A stretch of DNA of 64,000 nucleotides. Source: Trichostrongylus colubriformis (lineage: Eukaryota > Nematoda > Chromadorea > Rhabditida > Trichostrongylidae). Positions 13,215 through 24,590 of this stretch are shown here, one piece after another. A program made the translations under genes and the position numbers. The notes beneath the pieces are model-generated. The model was not told the origin of the DNA and searched no databases. It saw only the letters and a program-made list of their open reading frames with translations. Location: NCBI GenBank assembly GCA_963978905.1, contig OZ022256.1, positions 53,864,001 to 53,928,000 of the forward strand, written 5' to 3'. Within the stretch, counting starts at the first letter, position 1; the number at the start of each line of letters is the position of its first letter.

Positions 13215-13249
13215 GTGCGATTGACGGGGGCGATCTCCGTCAATCGCAC
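13215..13249. repeat. 13-bp perfect hairpin with 9-base loop
   Basis: GTGCGATTGACGG at 13215-13227 and its exact inverse at 13237-13249 enclose GGGCGATCT. It is GC-rich in an AT-rich setting; a structured RNA or protein-binding site is possible, but nothing else supports that. Confidence 0.6.
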
Positions 13250-13982
13250 AGATTCTATGGGTTCCCCAGATGAATTATTGCAGGCCATCACGTATGCATT
13301 GAAACCTTTCTACGACATCCGAGAAATCTGAGCCAGTCCTTATGTGATCATTTCCTTATGTAGCATTCGCTGATACAGCCTTGATCTTCTTCAAAACCAA
13401 TTGACTTTATTGTACAATATAAATAATATTTAGCATTGTTTTTCAATGATGTATAGCAATGCTATGCAGCGTGGTGCATTCCAAGATGAACTGGGAATAG
13501 TTCAAAATTAGTGGTCAAAACGGGTCAAATGAAACTTTGGATCTCTATTGTCTATTGTTCACAAGAAACAAATTCTTCAACTGTTCCTCTTCATTCAAAA
13601 GACTGTACTGTGAGTGAAATGATCTTATCAGGAATATGTTTATAAAACAAAAAATATAGTGGAATCAGTATGGTACAGAGAGGAAGATAGGGCTGTACCG
13701 ATGTAGCTCAATTATGATCAACGATTTCATTAGAATATCAATATGATTGCAGTAAATAGCAAAAGCTACATATAGTAACAAATGCGCAGTAAATAAGCAA
13801 TAAAAGCAATGCATGCTAAGGGTAAATTTCATATAAAAAGTTGTAGGAATAATGAATGTTTGGTTCTAATTACATTTATAAAGCATGAGAAACTGATCTA
13901 CAATCAGTTTTATATCCGTATTTTGATGTTCACCATGTCACATGTTAATATTGTTGTCACATCAATGAAGTAAACAAAATTA

Positions 13983-14035
13983 TCAGTATTCCTGGAATAC
14001 GCCATGTACTCGTTCATAGGAACTGACTGAATGAA
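13983..14035 (-). repeat. SINE 3'-end fragment
   Basis: TCAGTATTCCTGGAATACGC and CATGTACTCGTTCATAGGAA resemble the inverted 3' end of the SINE; weak match. Confidence 0.3.
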
Positions 14036-14296
14036 TTTATGAGTGGCATGACTTGGGCAACTACGGCCAGTACATGGTTGCCCTGAAACGCTTTTTGGTG
14101 GAATGCGAAAAAAGGGGATTCAACTGCTTTGGGCTTGATTCGACACTGCTGCAAAATATTAGATCCTATGTGTCATATTACATGTACAATAAATCATATT
14201 AATATGATATATCCTATTCCTGTATATCCAATGTGAAGCGAAAGTTTGATATTTTTGTTTATTTGTTTCTTTTTGTTTATTCGTTTGCCTGTTTGT

Positions 14297-14372
14297 CTAT
14301 CTATCTGTCCGCCTGTCTGTCTGTCTGTCTGTCTGTCTGTCTGCCCGCCTGCCTGTGTGCCTGTCTGCCAGT
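14297..14372 (+). repeat. (CTGT)n microsatellite, degenerating to (CTGC)n
   Basis: Runs of CTAT, then CTGT repeated about seven times, then GCCTGCCTG. The open frames it creates (Cys/Leu/Ser-rich) are artefacts. Confidence 0.9.
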
Positions 14373-14584
14373 CTTGGCACCTTATAAATCCGGTTCAGCC
14401 AGCATCACAGGCCGGAGTACCTGGTCGGGTATATTGATCTCATGCAATTCACAGAGCGCTATTTTTATATAATCTGAATGAATATAAACATGATACTTTT
14501 TTGGACGATCAATCACTCTTTCCAATTTTTCGCTGCCTCCTTATGTCTGCATGAACCCTTACTGCAATTTCCTTATCGTATTCA

Positions 14585-14680
14585 TATTGATATTTTTGGT
14601 TTTTTGATAGCTGCTGATTATCGCCGCAGCGCGCGATGCGAAAGTTACTTCAAGGATACTGAATTATGGGCAAAAGCATA
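14585..14680 (+). repeat. repeat 'GATAGCTGCTGATTxTCGCCGCAGC', copy 1
   Basis: TGATAGCTGCTGATTATCGC and CGCGATGCGAAAGTTAC, then GAATTATGGGCAAAAGCAT match 21890-21990 in order. It is truncated on the right. Confidence 0.6.
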
Positions 14681-14982
14681 TTCATTCTCTTATTTTTCGT
14701 GTATTTGTATTTGATGACCTTTGAACAATGTGCAAAAAGCCTAGGTTATTGAAAACGGTGGTACTTTAATCAGACACTGCTGTCCAGAGTAATTATACAT
14801 ACATGTAAGCGACATTGAGAACACGGGCTTAATTACATGAATCTATTTAATTTATGCCTTCAGTCGTAAAGTCTTACTTGATTGAAGCTATACTTTAATG
14901 TTGCAATGATTGCTCTGAGCAAGCAATGTTACTTCTGAATTGCCCATTCAAACACGTTAATCGAGTGAATAGAGCCTTATCC

Positions 14983-15042
14983 GTTTGTCTGTCTATCTAT
15001 CTGTCTGTCTGCTGCCTGCCTGCCTGCCTGTCTGCCTGTCTG
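14983..15042 (+). repeat. (CTGT/CTGC)n microsatellite
   Basis: A second tract of the same kind, with GTCTGTCTATCTATCTGTCT then four CTGC units, about 620 bases after the first. Confidence 0.9.
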
Positions 15043-15134
15043 CCTTTTTTGATGTACTTAGGATATCTGACTTTCTTTCTGTTTTGTGAAGAGACGTGGC
15101 AACCTCCATGAATGGCACCCCTAAGTTCTCCAAC

Positions 15135-15295
15135 CAGGCGGGGGTTTTACTTCCATAGAACCTTGTAGTGAAATCTAGGTGAATAGGGTATCAAAGCCGA
15201 TTACAACTATGAAACCAAAATTGCAAAATGCCGCTTTGAAGCGAGGTAAGTGGGTCAATGTTTGCTTGACTCATCGGCGGGGTACTTGGCTTGTG
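15135..15295 (+). repeat. solo arm of the 9708-10797 foldback family
   Basis: The segment repeats the left arm in order: TTTTACTTCC-ATAGAAC, GATTACAACTATGAAACC, then AAGCGAGGTAAGTGGGTCAA and a TTTGCTTGACTCATCGGCG tail. The second arm is missing. Confidence 0.65.
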
Positions 15296-16846
15296 GTAAC
15301 GTTCTCGTAAAAGTTCAACATGCAGACTAAATTCTACGATGCCTTCCATACCTTACTTTTGCCCTTCACCTTGAATATTCAAACTTTCTTCCTTTAATTT
15401 TAATTGATTTTCCTTATTATTATTACAACTTTTTTCAATTGATTTAATTTTTTCCGTGATCTGATAGGAAGAGATTGACGTTTTCCTACGCACACTAGTC
15501 GTGACTAACCACTGGTCCATTCAAAGCAATTGGACCACCTCTGGTAAAGTCTTAGCAGAATGACAGTTGTGGCGAATTTTCTGCCGCATTCCACCGATCA
15601 TGCACAAATCAGTAGCATTATTGCAGGTTGTATCATTTTATCAATTAATCGGATTTTATCTCTTAACACGAGACGTAATCAACACCTTATATTAGGCCTC
15701 ATCAATTATGCCACATTAATAAACATGTCATAAACGGTCGTCACTCGCTGCTTTTATCACCTTTCCATATTCTCAAGTACTGCAAATTAGTTATATCATG
15801 GCAACTGATATGATATTCCACTCCAATTGGAGCGGGATGTCCGAGATTGTTGAAGCGTCAAGACCATTATCATTCGTGGGAAGTACCGGCTCTCTAGTTT
15901 CAGCTGTGACTGTAGCAGACACTCAAGCAGTATCACCCATTATCACTCCTTACCATTTGTTACACATCTTTATGAAACGCTACAGATTCTCATTGCAATT
16001 TATCAAAGCTCTAAGTGAAGCTGACTAATCTCATTTATGCATGTTGACGCTTCTTCTAAGCTGATAGCATAGTGAATCACTGCTGCCTGCTCCGTTGTCC
16101 CCACAGGGAAATAATGTAAACGAATTGGTGGAAGAACCGCCTCATTACGAGCTTACACTACTCATCGCCTGATGCCTATTCCCATTGTCAAGTTTGCAGG
16201 CGCCACTGCCGTGTTTGTTTTAGTAGCGATGGAAATTTCGAAATTTTTTTTTCAAATGGTGGTGTCTCTCCTTGGCCAGTAGTGTACTTGCCTTACGTTC
16301 AGAAGGGCTTTGATGCACGCTATCAAACTGACGTATATTTGCGTTTTGCGTCTTTAATCTTGCTCTATCTTCCGTGGGATGAGGCGATTAATACACGGCT
16401 ATATGGCTATATTTCTGAAAACAATTCGGCTATAAGCTGACATCTGCCGAGCGTCTTCTTGTAAATATAGCCTTGTTTGCCTTAGCAGCGGTGAACAGTC
16501 CGTTTCTCGAAATACGGTACATTTCTTCGATGTGAACATCCCATCACCCAAAACATGCCATATTTCCTTGAATTTAGGCGTTTTAAAAGATTTTGCCACT
16601 TCTTTTTCGTTTTCGGATGCATTTCATATGTTTCTCTACCGCTACTTTTTCATATATTATCATATTCTATAATTTTATTTCCTCTTTTCATGTCTATATA
16701 TCTATATCCTATTATTATCATTTACTGTATATAAAATGGTCCAAAACGCAATAAAAAATTCCAACTAATTATTATCTGTTATTATCTGTTATCACGTGTT
16801 GTCATCATGCTGATCATCAAGTTTCTTGTAACTCATTTCTGAGCAG
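15296..16846. other. no gene recognised
   Basis: A 76-codon frame at 15798-16028 with an N-terminal NWSG site was considered as a first exon, but no donor fits. Confidence 0.4.
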
Positions 16847-16859
16847 GATTTCAATTTTA

Positions 16860-17159
16860 AAGATGAAAAAAGGATAAAGTTTTTGGCGTTAATCAATCCC
16901 TTTCTGGGATGCGCCGCACATTCTAGTTCCATTTAGAATCTGGTGGCTGATGAATGTGATGTGGCCTATACAATGACTTGCGGTGGCCAGCCGATCTACA
17001 AGTCAGTGCTTTTATCCTCCCAGACGAGTCTGGTACCAATTTGCCGACCCCGGAGGGATGGAAGGCTTGGTTGGCCTGGGCGGGCGTTGATGCGGGATTT
17101 GATCCCCGCACCATGAGAGTGGGGTGCGCGCCACCTGTCACTACACCACCTCCGCCCCC
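16860..17159 (-). mobile_element. tRNA-derived SINE, copy 5, with 13-bp target duplication
   Basis: This is the best-preserved copy. The flanks GATTTCAATTTTA (16847-16859 and 17160-17172) are an exact 13-bp duplication. The head has GGTGGTGTAGTGACAGGTGG (A-box) and GCGGGGATCAAATCCCGC (B-box). The 3' end reads GGGATTGATTAACGCC and a T-rich tail. Confidence 0.93.
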
Positions 17160-17172
17160 GATTTCAATTTTA

Positions 17173-18729
17173 TTTCAGAAAATATTTACTAATAAGACTT
17201 TTACAGATACCATATAGAAGAACATCGATTCAGAAATTCAATTTTGCTTTGAAAATATTCACGTGGGAGATTCCTTTGCATTTGGCAAAATGCCATGGGA
17301 AGATAGTTAAGTGAGAAGTGGTGCTGTTCCTACTAGGCTTAGGCTGCAGAACAAATCTTGTATGTGTACCAGTTTCCATCTTACTGCCGTTGTTGAATTC
17401 ATACTAAACTCGTCCGCGGAGATGAAAACACAGCCTGGTACACTGGGTAGTAGCTCATCAAGTTGTTATGTGAGCTGAATCGCATTCAAAAGGCGAATAC
17501 GTGGCAGCTAGAGCGCTTTAATACAGAGAACAGATTTCATACAGAGAACATTCAAGGTTTTGAAATGGTGAAATTATTTCAAAAAAGGTAAACAAGGTAA
17601 AGAAGTTTTTTTAAAAGGTGAAAAGGTCAATTGCAGTCGTCCATTTGAAGGCTTGAACTTGAACTTCAATATTTTCAAGATATATTCGAATATTTCACGA
17701 GTAAAAATTATTCAGGTATACGAAATAGAACACAGATTTGTGTAGTGATATGAAGTGCCGCCCTCACTGGCTTAATCTGGATTTCAAAACCACCATCGAG
17801 AACCACTGTTTGTGATATTCCACATATGGAAGTTTGTGACTTGGAACTACTCAGGAGTAATACATGGTTTGATTGCCCCGAGTACGATTCGATCCTGTGA
17901 ATATTACAGCAACGTTGCTGACCATTGCATTACTCTACTCCAATACTTAAAATTTACGTGTATAACAGAAGAGCCTCTCGCAAAACTCTTTTGAGAATCT
18001 AATTAATTGCTAAGGTGAGGTGTAGTAGCGTTGATTTCCCATGAGTGGGAACATGCACGAGTCAGAATTCATAGAAAGTTGGCGCAAACTTGCAATTTAG
18101 TGAGAAATGTTTTAGGACAGCAAGTAATTTTGATTAATAAGGTTATACTTTTATTCAATAAGTTTAGCAAAGTACATACAATATGTGAGAAGTGCAAACA
18201 TACATATAATTTTAGTCGTATGTATTGCGTGGAAGTAAATTGATGAGTACGTACGGGAGTGGCTTTCTCCGCCTTCCCTTTTCTTCCAGAGTTCTTTTCA
18301 AATCCCTACAATTTCAATTTCTGCCCTCTTTTTTTCTTCTACGGTCTTATAAGGGCTTCTGACCTTCTTTAGTTTTTTGAAGTCAATTAATAATCATGAG
18401 GGTCTCTTTTTTTGGAATAATTTAAGACTTTTATGAATGGAAAATTTTTTCGCTTGTCTGCTTTACATCACCTCCTTATTTTTTGATAGAGTTCAGACGG
18501 TTAGTTTTTCAGAATACTATTGAGAAAGTTTAGACGACTACTTTCTATGCTTGCTGGTTTAATAAAAAAAATCCATCCGTTTTTGGTTATGCAATTCTCT
18601 TTTCATATATTTTGATACTCGCGAATTCCTGAGAAAAAGTATTTTGGTCCCATTCCGTCCTCTGATTCATTTCTAGCACAATGAATTGAGTGTTCACTGG
18701 TCAACGGCCAAGTGCAGGACGTGGGTGTA
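17173..18729. other. no gene recognised
   Basis: AT-rich sequence without repeats of the families found here, except the inverted TTTTTACC-like tract near 17600. Confidence 0.5.
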
Positions 18730-18803
18730 GCCGCCATAGCTCAGTCGGTTAGAGCGTGGGTCTAATAAGCCCAAGGTCGCAGGTTCGACCCCTGCTGGCG
18801 GCA
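18730..18803 (+). tRNA. tRNA-Ile (AAU anticodon)
   Basis: The 74-base cloverleaf is complete: acceptor GCCGCCA pairs with TGGCGGC, D arm GCTC/GAGC, anticodon stem TGGGT/GCCCA around loop CTAATAA (anticodon AAT), variable loop AGGTC, and T arm GCAGG/CCTGC with loop TTCGACC. The discriminator base is A and no intron is present. A run of four T lies a few bases downstream and can serve as Pol III terminator. It decodes AUU (and AUC after wobble modification). An identical gene lies on the other strand at 20740. Confidence 0.97.
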
Positions 18804-19665
18804 AAAGCATTTTGTTGCCATAGTTCACTAGGAGTGGGGCGATCATGTATAATAGCAATAGGGGTTGCATCCATGAGAAAAAATTATATCACAGGAGGAT
18901 AAATTGGTTAACTTTGGAGCAATCGGAGGTGGTTTGGTTTTCTCGGCTCTTTCAGGTGTACTGTACTTGGGTTATTGTGGGTTCGGGAAGGAAGTTTTGT
19001 CAGGTTTTTTCTTTCTTTCCTTTCCTATTCCTCAAAGACACTGTTAGGTCATGGCCACATAGCATAAATAGTCAAATGCATCCACTTATCTATCTAACGA
19101 GACATTCATTTCAAGTGTGGTACCCAAAACTCCCACAAAATGCCCTTCACTCTCTACTCTCCATTTCCATGGTGGCCAGGAAGTCCTAAAGCATACAGAT
19201 GAGTCACCCCGTGGGCATGTGGGGATGCCGTAGAATTGCGCCATATCAGCTTGATGGAGGAGAATAAGTGAAGCTCTAGATAGTCTTCAGAAACTAGCGA
19301 AAAATCCACCTTGAACCCCCACCTTCTCAGTGTGACTCATATTTGGTAAAATCTCGTCTGGGTATTCCTCGGCTAACGTTTGGTCCTTCCTGACCCAATT
19401 TTTGGTCCATCACAAAGCAGGATGTGGATGTTTATGAACTTTCTGTTTTCAATGGAGATTGTGACAATTAAACGGCGAATACGTTGAATGAAAGTGTTTT
19501 TTCTTTAAAGCCATTAAAAAGTATTCTCGTGATTGCATCGGAGACGCCCAACGCAAGGGTATTTGATTTTTATCGATGTTTTTCCTGTATGTGGGAAGAA
19601 ATGATTCCCTGAAAGTCTATAGAAGACCCTAGGCGTACCTGGTGAGATAAGTCAATTGTCGCATA

Positions 19666-19936
19666 GGCGTAAGTGGTGTGGCGCGATTACCCACTCGCAC
19701 ACTCACGTGGTGCGATGATCAAATCTCGCACCAAGGCCCGCGCGAACCAACCAGAGCCTTCAATTCCTTTTGGGTAGATGATTTGGTAACATACTCGTCT
19801 GGGAAGAAAAGTTATTAACTTGTACATCTACTTGTAGTATAAGTCGAATCGGATTTATCTGCCATCACGATTTCGTATGGAACTAGAACACGTGACGGCG
19901 TTATCATAGAAGGGATCGAATAACGTCGAAAACTTC
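19666..19936 (+). mobile_element. tRNA-derived SINE, copy 6, between the tRNA genes
   Basis: Diverged full-length copy: AAGTGGTGTGGCGCGATTAC, GATGATCAAATCTCGCACC, and a 3' end GGAACTAGAACACGTGACGG. Confidence 0.75.
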
Positions 19937-20304
19937 ATCTTTTTCATATTTTCTCGAATATCAAGTGAAGATTTGAGACAATAACAGACATTGGAAAAAC
20001 GAAGACGTAAAAATCACGCGGCTTTGTGCTAGACAATCTCCATCAAAACAACGAAAAACGCTTTATTGGTTTTGAAGAATCGGCAGTTTAATTCAATGTC
20101 TTCTCCGTTTCATCGTTGTTACCACCTCCTTGAAAACAAAAAGTTCAACAAGGTAATTCTGTCGTGTATTCGAACGCTTTGTTGAGTATGAACCCGAATA
20201 ACCATAGATAGCGCCATCGCGCTTCGTCATGAGTGCTCGTAGCAAAGTGCCATGCATCAGGTTATGTGGTCTGAATACAGAGCAATTAGAGGTGTCGGTA
20301 ACTA

Positions 20305-20480
20305 TTAGGTTGGTGCATAATTAATGCAGCCTTTTATTGTTACATTTTTCTTTAGTGAACTTGACGTTTTGCCGTCTACCGAATGAGACGCAGTTCCTGA
20401 CTGCTATGGCGAAAACGCTCCAAAATAATCATTTAACACGTTTCTGCTAAATTTTGTTAGTATTTGCTTAATAATATTTT
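20305..20480 (+). mobile_element. mariner end fragment, cecropia/Hsmar1-like TIR
   Basis: After a TA (20303-20304) the sequence TTAGGTTGGTGCATAATTAA closely resembles the ends of the mariner cecropia group (for example Hsmar1, TTAGGTTGGTGCAAAAGTAA). No matching opposite end lies nearby, so this is a broken 5' end. The right boundary is a guess. A possible start of transposase follows (short frame near 20405) but is not convincing. Confidence 0.6.
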
Positions 20481-20739
20481 TGAAAAAAGCCTCATTAGTT
20501 ATTATTTATTCCCGTACTCGTGACAGTCACACTGCCCCATACACATATATCTGGAGGGTACCTTATGAGCCTTTGGGATGTTTAATGTTGCCATAGGTAT
20601 CTTATTTCCGAACCGCCAACTCTGAAATTCTTGTAGCTGATTTGCAGTAAAATCAAGTTCCTGCCTGAAAGAAATCTTCTTCACGAAATTTTATCCCTTA
20701 TATGATGTGACGGCCCTGAGACAGCCTGCAAAACGGTTT

Positions 20740-20813
20740 TGCCGCCAGCAGGGGTCGAACCTGCGACCTTGGGCTTATTAGACCCACGCTCTAACCGACT
20801 GAGCTATGGCGGC
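20740..20813 (-). tRNA. tRNA-Ile (AAU anticodon), second identical copy
   Basis: The reverse complement is base-for-base identical to the tRNA at 18730-18803 over all 74 bases, with the same anticodon loop CTAATAA. It faces the first copy (convergent, 1.94 kb between them). The flanks differ apart from a short A-run then T-run after the 3' end, and a TTTT terminator follows on the minus strand. The interval holds a SINE copy and a mariner end. Confidence 0.97.
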
Positions 20814-21605
20814 CACGGGAGTGAAGTGAAGGTGACCTTTAGCAATTTCGGCCATTTGAGAGAATGGCAGGGCTCTGGGTACAAAATTTGAGGTGTTTCA
20901 CAGGATTATGTAGTAGGTGCTTCTGGGCGTTACTGGAAAGTAGTCATCAAAGCTGTGCTCCCGGTGATATAGACCTGTCGCAAGAGGCGTCTTTCCACAA
21001 ACACGCTGGTATGCTGGTGGAATCCCAATCATACCGAGCAATCATCCTTGTGTTTGCAATAAATTGATGCCTGTCGCGCGAAAATCCTAGAAAAAAAGAG
21101 CAGGGTTTGGGTTTGATGCTTGTCGGTGTGCGCCGTCCACCCTACTTGCCCTTGAAATTGTGGAGACATTCGGAAATGTATAATCCATGCACAATAACAT
21201 ATGTTGATCAATCGATATTCGAGATAGCATTTAAGTTCTTTTCAGAAAAATTTGGAACAATTGCCGGTGGGTCAGAAGTTTCTATAATGGGTGAATAGAT
21301 GAGGATCCCTGCTTTGAGTGAGTGCACTGGATAGCTTGTCTAAATTCCAGGAAATGTGTGACATCCGTAAACGTTACCCGATGCCTTCAAAACACATTCC
21401 AACGAGGCAGCATCGCATTTGAGAACAGCGTTGATATGGAACATATCGGGTTGGCTGTCCCAACTTTAGATGCCCATTTGCGCACTGGGGGCAGCCAACA
21501 TGGTCAGTGGGATATATGTCGTTGGTAGAAGTCTCTAATTTCTCCCTTTTCTGTATCCTCGACATTATATTTCTTTTCATTTATACAGTTAACTTTTATA
21601 TGTTA

Positions 21606-21885
21606 GGGGTGATATCTCGACAAATGGGGTTCATTCTCACTCGTATGATGCGGAGACTGAATCCTACGTCCATACCCTCACAGGTCGACCAACACTTCCA
21701 TCTCTTAGGGTGTAGGTGGATGGTGGATGGGTATCATATTTGAGTGGGAGGATAAAACCACCACCGGCTGGCCCCCACAAGTCGTTGTATAGGCCAAATA
21801 GCACTCACCTGTTACAACGATTCTGGATGGGACTAGAATGCGTGGCGCATCCCAACCAGGGATCGATTAACGTTAAAAACGTTAT
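21606..21885 (+). mobile_element. tRNA-derived SINE, copy 7
   Basis: The head is decayed, but TTCATTCTCACTCGTATGAT, CTGGCCCCCACAAGTCG and GGGACTAGAATGCGTGGCGC with GGGATCGATTAACGTT identify it. Confidence 0.75.
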
Positions 21886-22140
21886 ATTTTCTGATATCGA
21901 TATTTTGATCTTGATAGCTGCTGATTTTCGCCGCAGCCCACGATGCGAAAATTGTTACAAGTGTGCTGACTTATGGGCAGAAGCATCGGTCTTGGACAAG
22001 ACTTGAACCTGCACTCCATGCTTTCCGGGTCTTGCTTGTGTAATGGATTACCACATATGTATGCCCGGAAAGCGTGGAGTGCGGGCTCGAGTCTCTGTCC
22101 AAGACCAAAGCTTTTGCCCATAACTCAGCATACTTGTAAC
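21885..22140 (+). repeat. repeat 'GATAGCTGCTGATTxTCGCCGCAGC', copy 2 with palindrome
   Basis: After the shared head, 21959-22033 and 22058-22137 form an inverted repeat with ACTTATGGGCAGAAGC/GCTTTTGCCCATAACT, GTCTTGGACA and GTGGAGTGCGGG arms. On the minus strand GCAGGTTCAAGTCTTG resembles a Pol III B-box, so a tRNA-derived origin is possible but unproven. Confidence 0.55.
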
Positions 22141-22477
22141 AACTTTATGTAGATTTTGTCTTTCAGTACCTTCAAATTGGATGACGCGCTCACTCATAAC
22201 ACGTGTGAGTTTAGCAGAGCTCGATAGAATCATAATGTGGACGCCTTGATCCCATCGGCTGATTTTCGGCGGATTAGATAAAAGTGACGCAAAACAAAAG
22301 CAATTTGTTAATGGAATGGAAAACACGGGTACTATGGGGATATTTACAATCCGGCAATCTCTTAGTGCATGCCTCTTATTCCTTGACATTCTTAGGACCC
22401 TTGAGGGAGTCGCCCACGGGAGTGAGGGGTTTCTCATTCTGATACAATTAATACGTTGAATTTGTTCGCTACGAGCC

Positions 22478-22640
22478 TAATGCAAGACTTCACGCAAAAA
22501 ACCAAAATTCGGCAACAAAAATACATTCCTTCGAAGTGTTGGCTACGCGGGTATGGTGGGCGGGGCCGCGAATGCTGTGAGGCAGAACGGTGGTGGTCAA
22601 GTGCTCGGGACGCCCTGTAGGAAGGAAACCAAGATTGATG
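22478..22640 (+). repeat. MITE family 'TGCAAAGTTTCACGCG', probable decayed copy
   Basis: AATGCAAGACTTCACGCAAA followed by CCAAAATTCGGCA matches the family end, and a GC-rich GTGGGCGGGGCCGC core follows. The right end is not recognised. Confidence 0.4.
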
Positions 22641-22898
22641 ATTTCAGGGAAATTGTTTATGTAATGAGTAATCGAAGATAATTGCCGCATGACGCATTAC
22701 GAAGGGCAGCTTCAGCGCAGGAATAATTATTCATTTTTTAGCAGAAATTATGGGTTATTAGCTCAAGTGGGGGCTTATTGTAAAAGGTGGGGATCAATAA
22801 CGGTAACAAACGAATTCCTCGAATTGAAGCATCCATCTATACACAAACAAATAACTGAAATGTGCATGGTAAACAAAAACAACAGAAAAACGACTAAT

Positions 22899-22970
22899 TA
22901 CTCGAAATGATCGCCGACTGCATCGATGCATGCCGGCAATCTCTGGGAAGACTGGCATTTATGGCGTCCA
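22899..22970 (-). pseudogene. relic of a mariner-type transposase C-terminus
   Basis: Read on the minus strand, the frame QRLPACIDAVGDHFE followed by a stop matches the usual mariner C-terminal pattern (LPxRWQxCIDxxGDHFE). The frame breaks upstream by a stop. The segment is part of a ~100-bp direct repeat: 22849-22955 resembles 23076-23175, which is more decayed. Confidence 0.45.
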
Positions 22971-23075
22971 AATATCTAACTCGTTTCGTGCTTTCGGCGG
23001 CTCGTGTTTAATCAAGTCTATTTATGATTACTTTATTATAATTCTGATTTCTCATTATATTTTTGATTTTTGATA

Positions 23076-23175
23076 ACTGAAATGTGTATGGTAACAGAAA
23101 AATGTTCACTAATTACTCGAAAAGATTACCGTATGCGTTAATGAGTGCTCGCTATCTCTGCCAGTTCAATAACTT
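23076..23175 (-). repeat. second, more decayed copy of the 22849-22955 repeat
   Basis: The blocks share ATAACTGAAATGTG, then CTAATTACTCGAAA and GCAATCTCTG-like sequence in the same order, about 227 bases apart. The copy probably derives from the same mariner 3' end. Confidence 0.5.
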
Positions 23176-23599
23176 AGCCTATAACCAATTGGCACCACTT
23201 TTTATAATGTTAATTTATTCAGAAATACTTATTTATTTATTTTGATTATCGAGCACTTACCTATACTTTCAAAAAGTTTCAATTCCATAAATGAATTATT
23301 CGAGAGCAATTAACTTTGCACATTTTTTTTGAATGTTACGAATACCGCATAACTGCGAGATCTATGGTAGAATTACGAAACTGGTGATCACAGCGCTCTG
23401 ATGTCATTCTCTCATCCCCACATAAATTTGTACGAACTGGCACCGGGGCAAAGGAAGGTTCGGCTGCCACCCGAATAATAGTCAAGCATACGAGCATGCA
23501 CTGCACTCAATTACCCTCTGAATTCGCGATTTCAAGGAAGGATTTTAACTTCTTCCATAGAAATGGAGGCCTACAATAGCGGTCAGAAATTATGTTGAG

Positions 23600-24545
23600 T
23601 TTAGAAATAAGTTGCCACTTTTTTTTTTGATTCTCGATTGCTTAATATTTATGAGGTTCAGAAGTGTCTGAAGGTGAAAATTCGCACTTCCGACATTTCC
23701 CCTTCTTCGTCTGTCATCGAGGTTAAAAAAAGCGTATGGTTCGTTAGAGCTTCTTCAGCTCTACCATGCGGTTTCGCGTGTTTTTGATCTTTGACTGCTT
23801 GTTATTTTTAAAGTGGAGTAATTGTGGGGAAAATTTGCACTCTGGCACATCAAGGTCCAAAAGAGCTGACCTTTCCAGATGAAATAAATAAGGGAAAAGG
23901 ACATCGTTGATCACTCATTGTTATGTTGAGGGTTTTCTTGTACATTAAAAGAGTTCGGTACAGGCGAAAAAGTGCGGGTGGGTTTTCGCTGAATATCCCA
24001 TTTCTAAGCCTCAGAAACATCAAATTGTGAAAGGATCCAGAAGACGAGTGGCACTTCTCCGTAGAGCTCTACCAAAGCATATATAAGTATTCCCTCCCTC
24101 TCTCGAAGGCAGGCGAGGAAAAGAAGATACCGACAGCGCACATTTTTGCTGAGTACTGCATTTCCAAGCCTCGAAAACAGACAACATCGAGCGATTAACA
24201 TAACAAACAACATCATTTTGTAGAGCTGAAAAAGCTCTATTGAAAATACATGCGCATACATTTTTTGCCCTCGATGGCGACGAAAAAGAGGGAATGTCGG
24301 AAGTGCGATTTTTTGCATTCAGATTAGTACTTCATTTCTAAACCTCACAAATATCAGGCAATCAAAGGAATCGAAGAGCAAGTAGTACCGTTTTGTAGGA
24401 AAGAAAAAGTCTACGGAACTCATATATGAGCTCCATCGAAGGTATTTCAAGCATCTACCCCTCCTATGAATCATCGTAGTCTTTGACCATGACTCAGTCA
24501 GAAGTGGCACGTTTAAATTGAGTTCCTTTATTTGTGATCAGCATT
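23600..24545. repeat. cluster of diverged ~165-bp repeats, part inverted
   Basis: Units at ~24008, ~24162 and ~24338 start with an AAGCCTCRRAAA-type sequence and run in the same direction. The unit at 23603-23790 is inverted relative to them: CACTTCCGACATTxCCC, ATCGAGG and GAGCTTxTTCAGCTCTAC match in reverse. A decayed relative of the 9708 foldback arm lies at the right edge (24540-24590). Confidence 0.55.
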
Positions 24546-24590
24546 CGAAACTTAATTTCCATTCAAATTTCCATGAGAAGTTAAGATCCT

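Larger units (their letters stand above)
12217..14232. other. no gene recognised
   Basis: AT-rich; no frame of interest. Contains the hairpin at 13215 and a weak SINE fragment at 13983. Confidence 0.5.

Noticed and set aside
14233..14472. Cys/Leu/Ser-rich frames
   Set aside because: Translation of the CTGT microsatellite.
15798..16028. Possible first exon with an NWSG glycosylation site
   Set aside because: No GT donor in a phase that would join the receptor exon at 47744, and 32 kb separate them.
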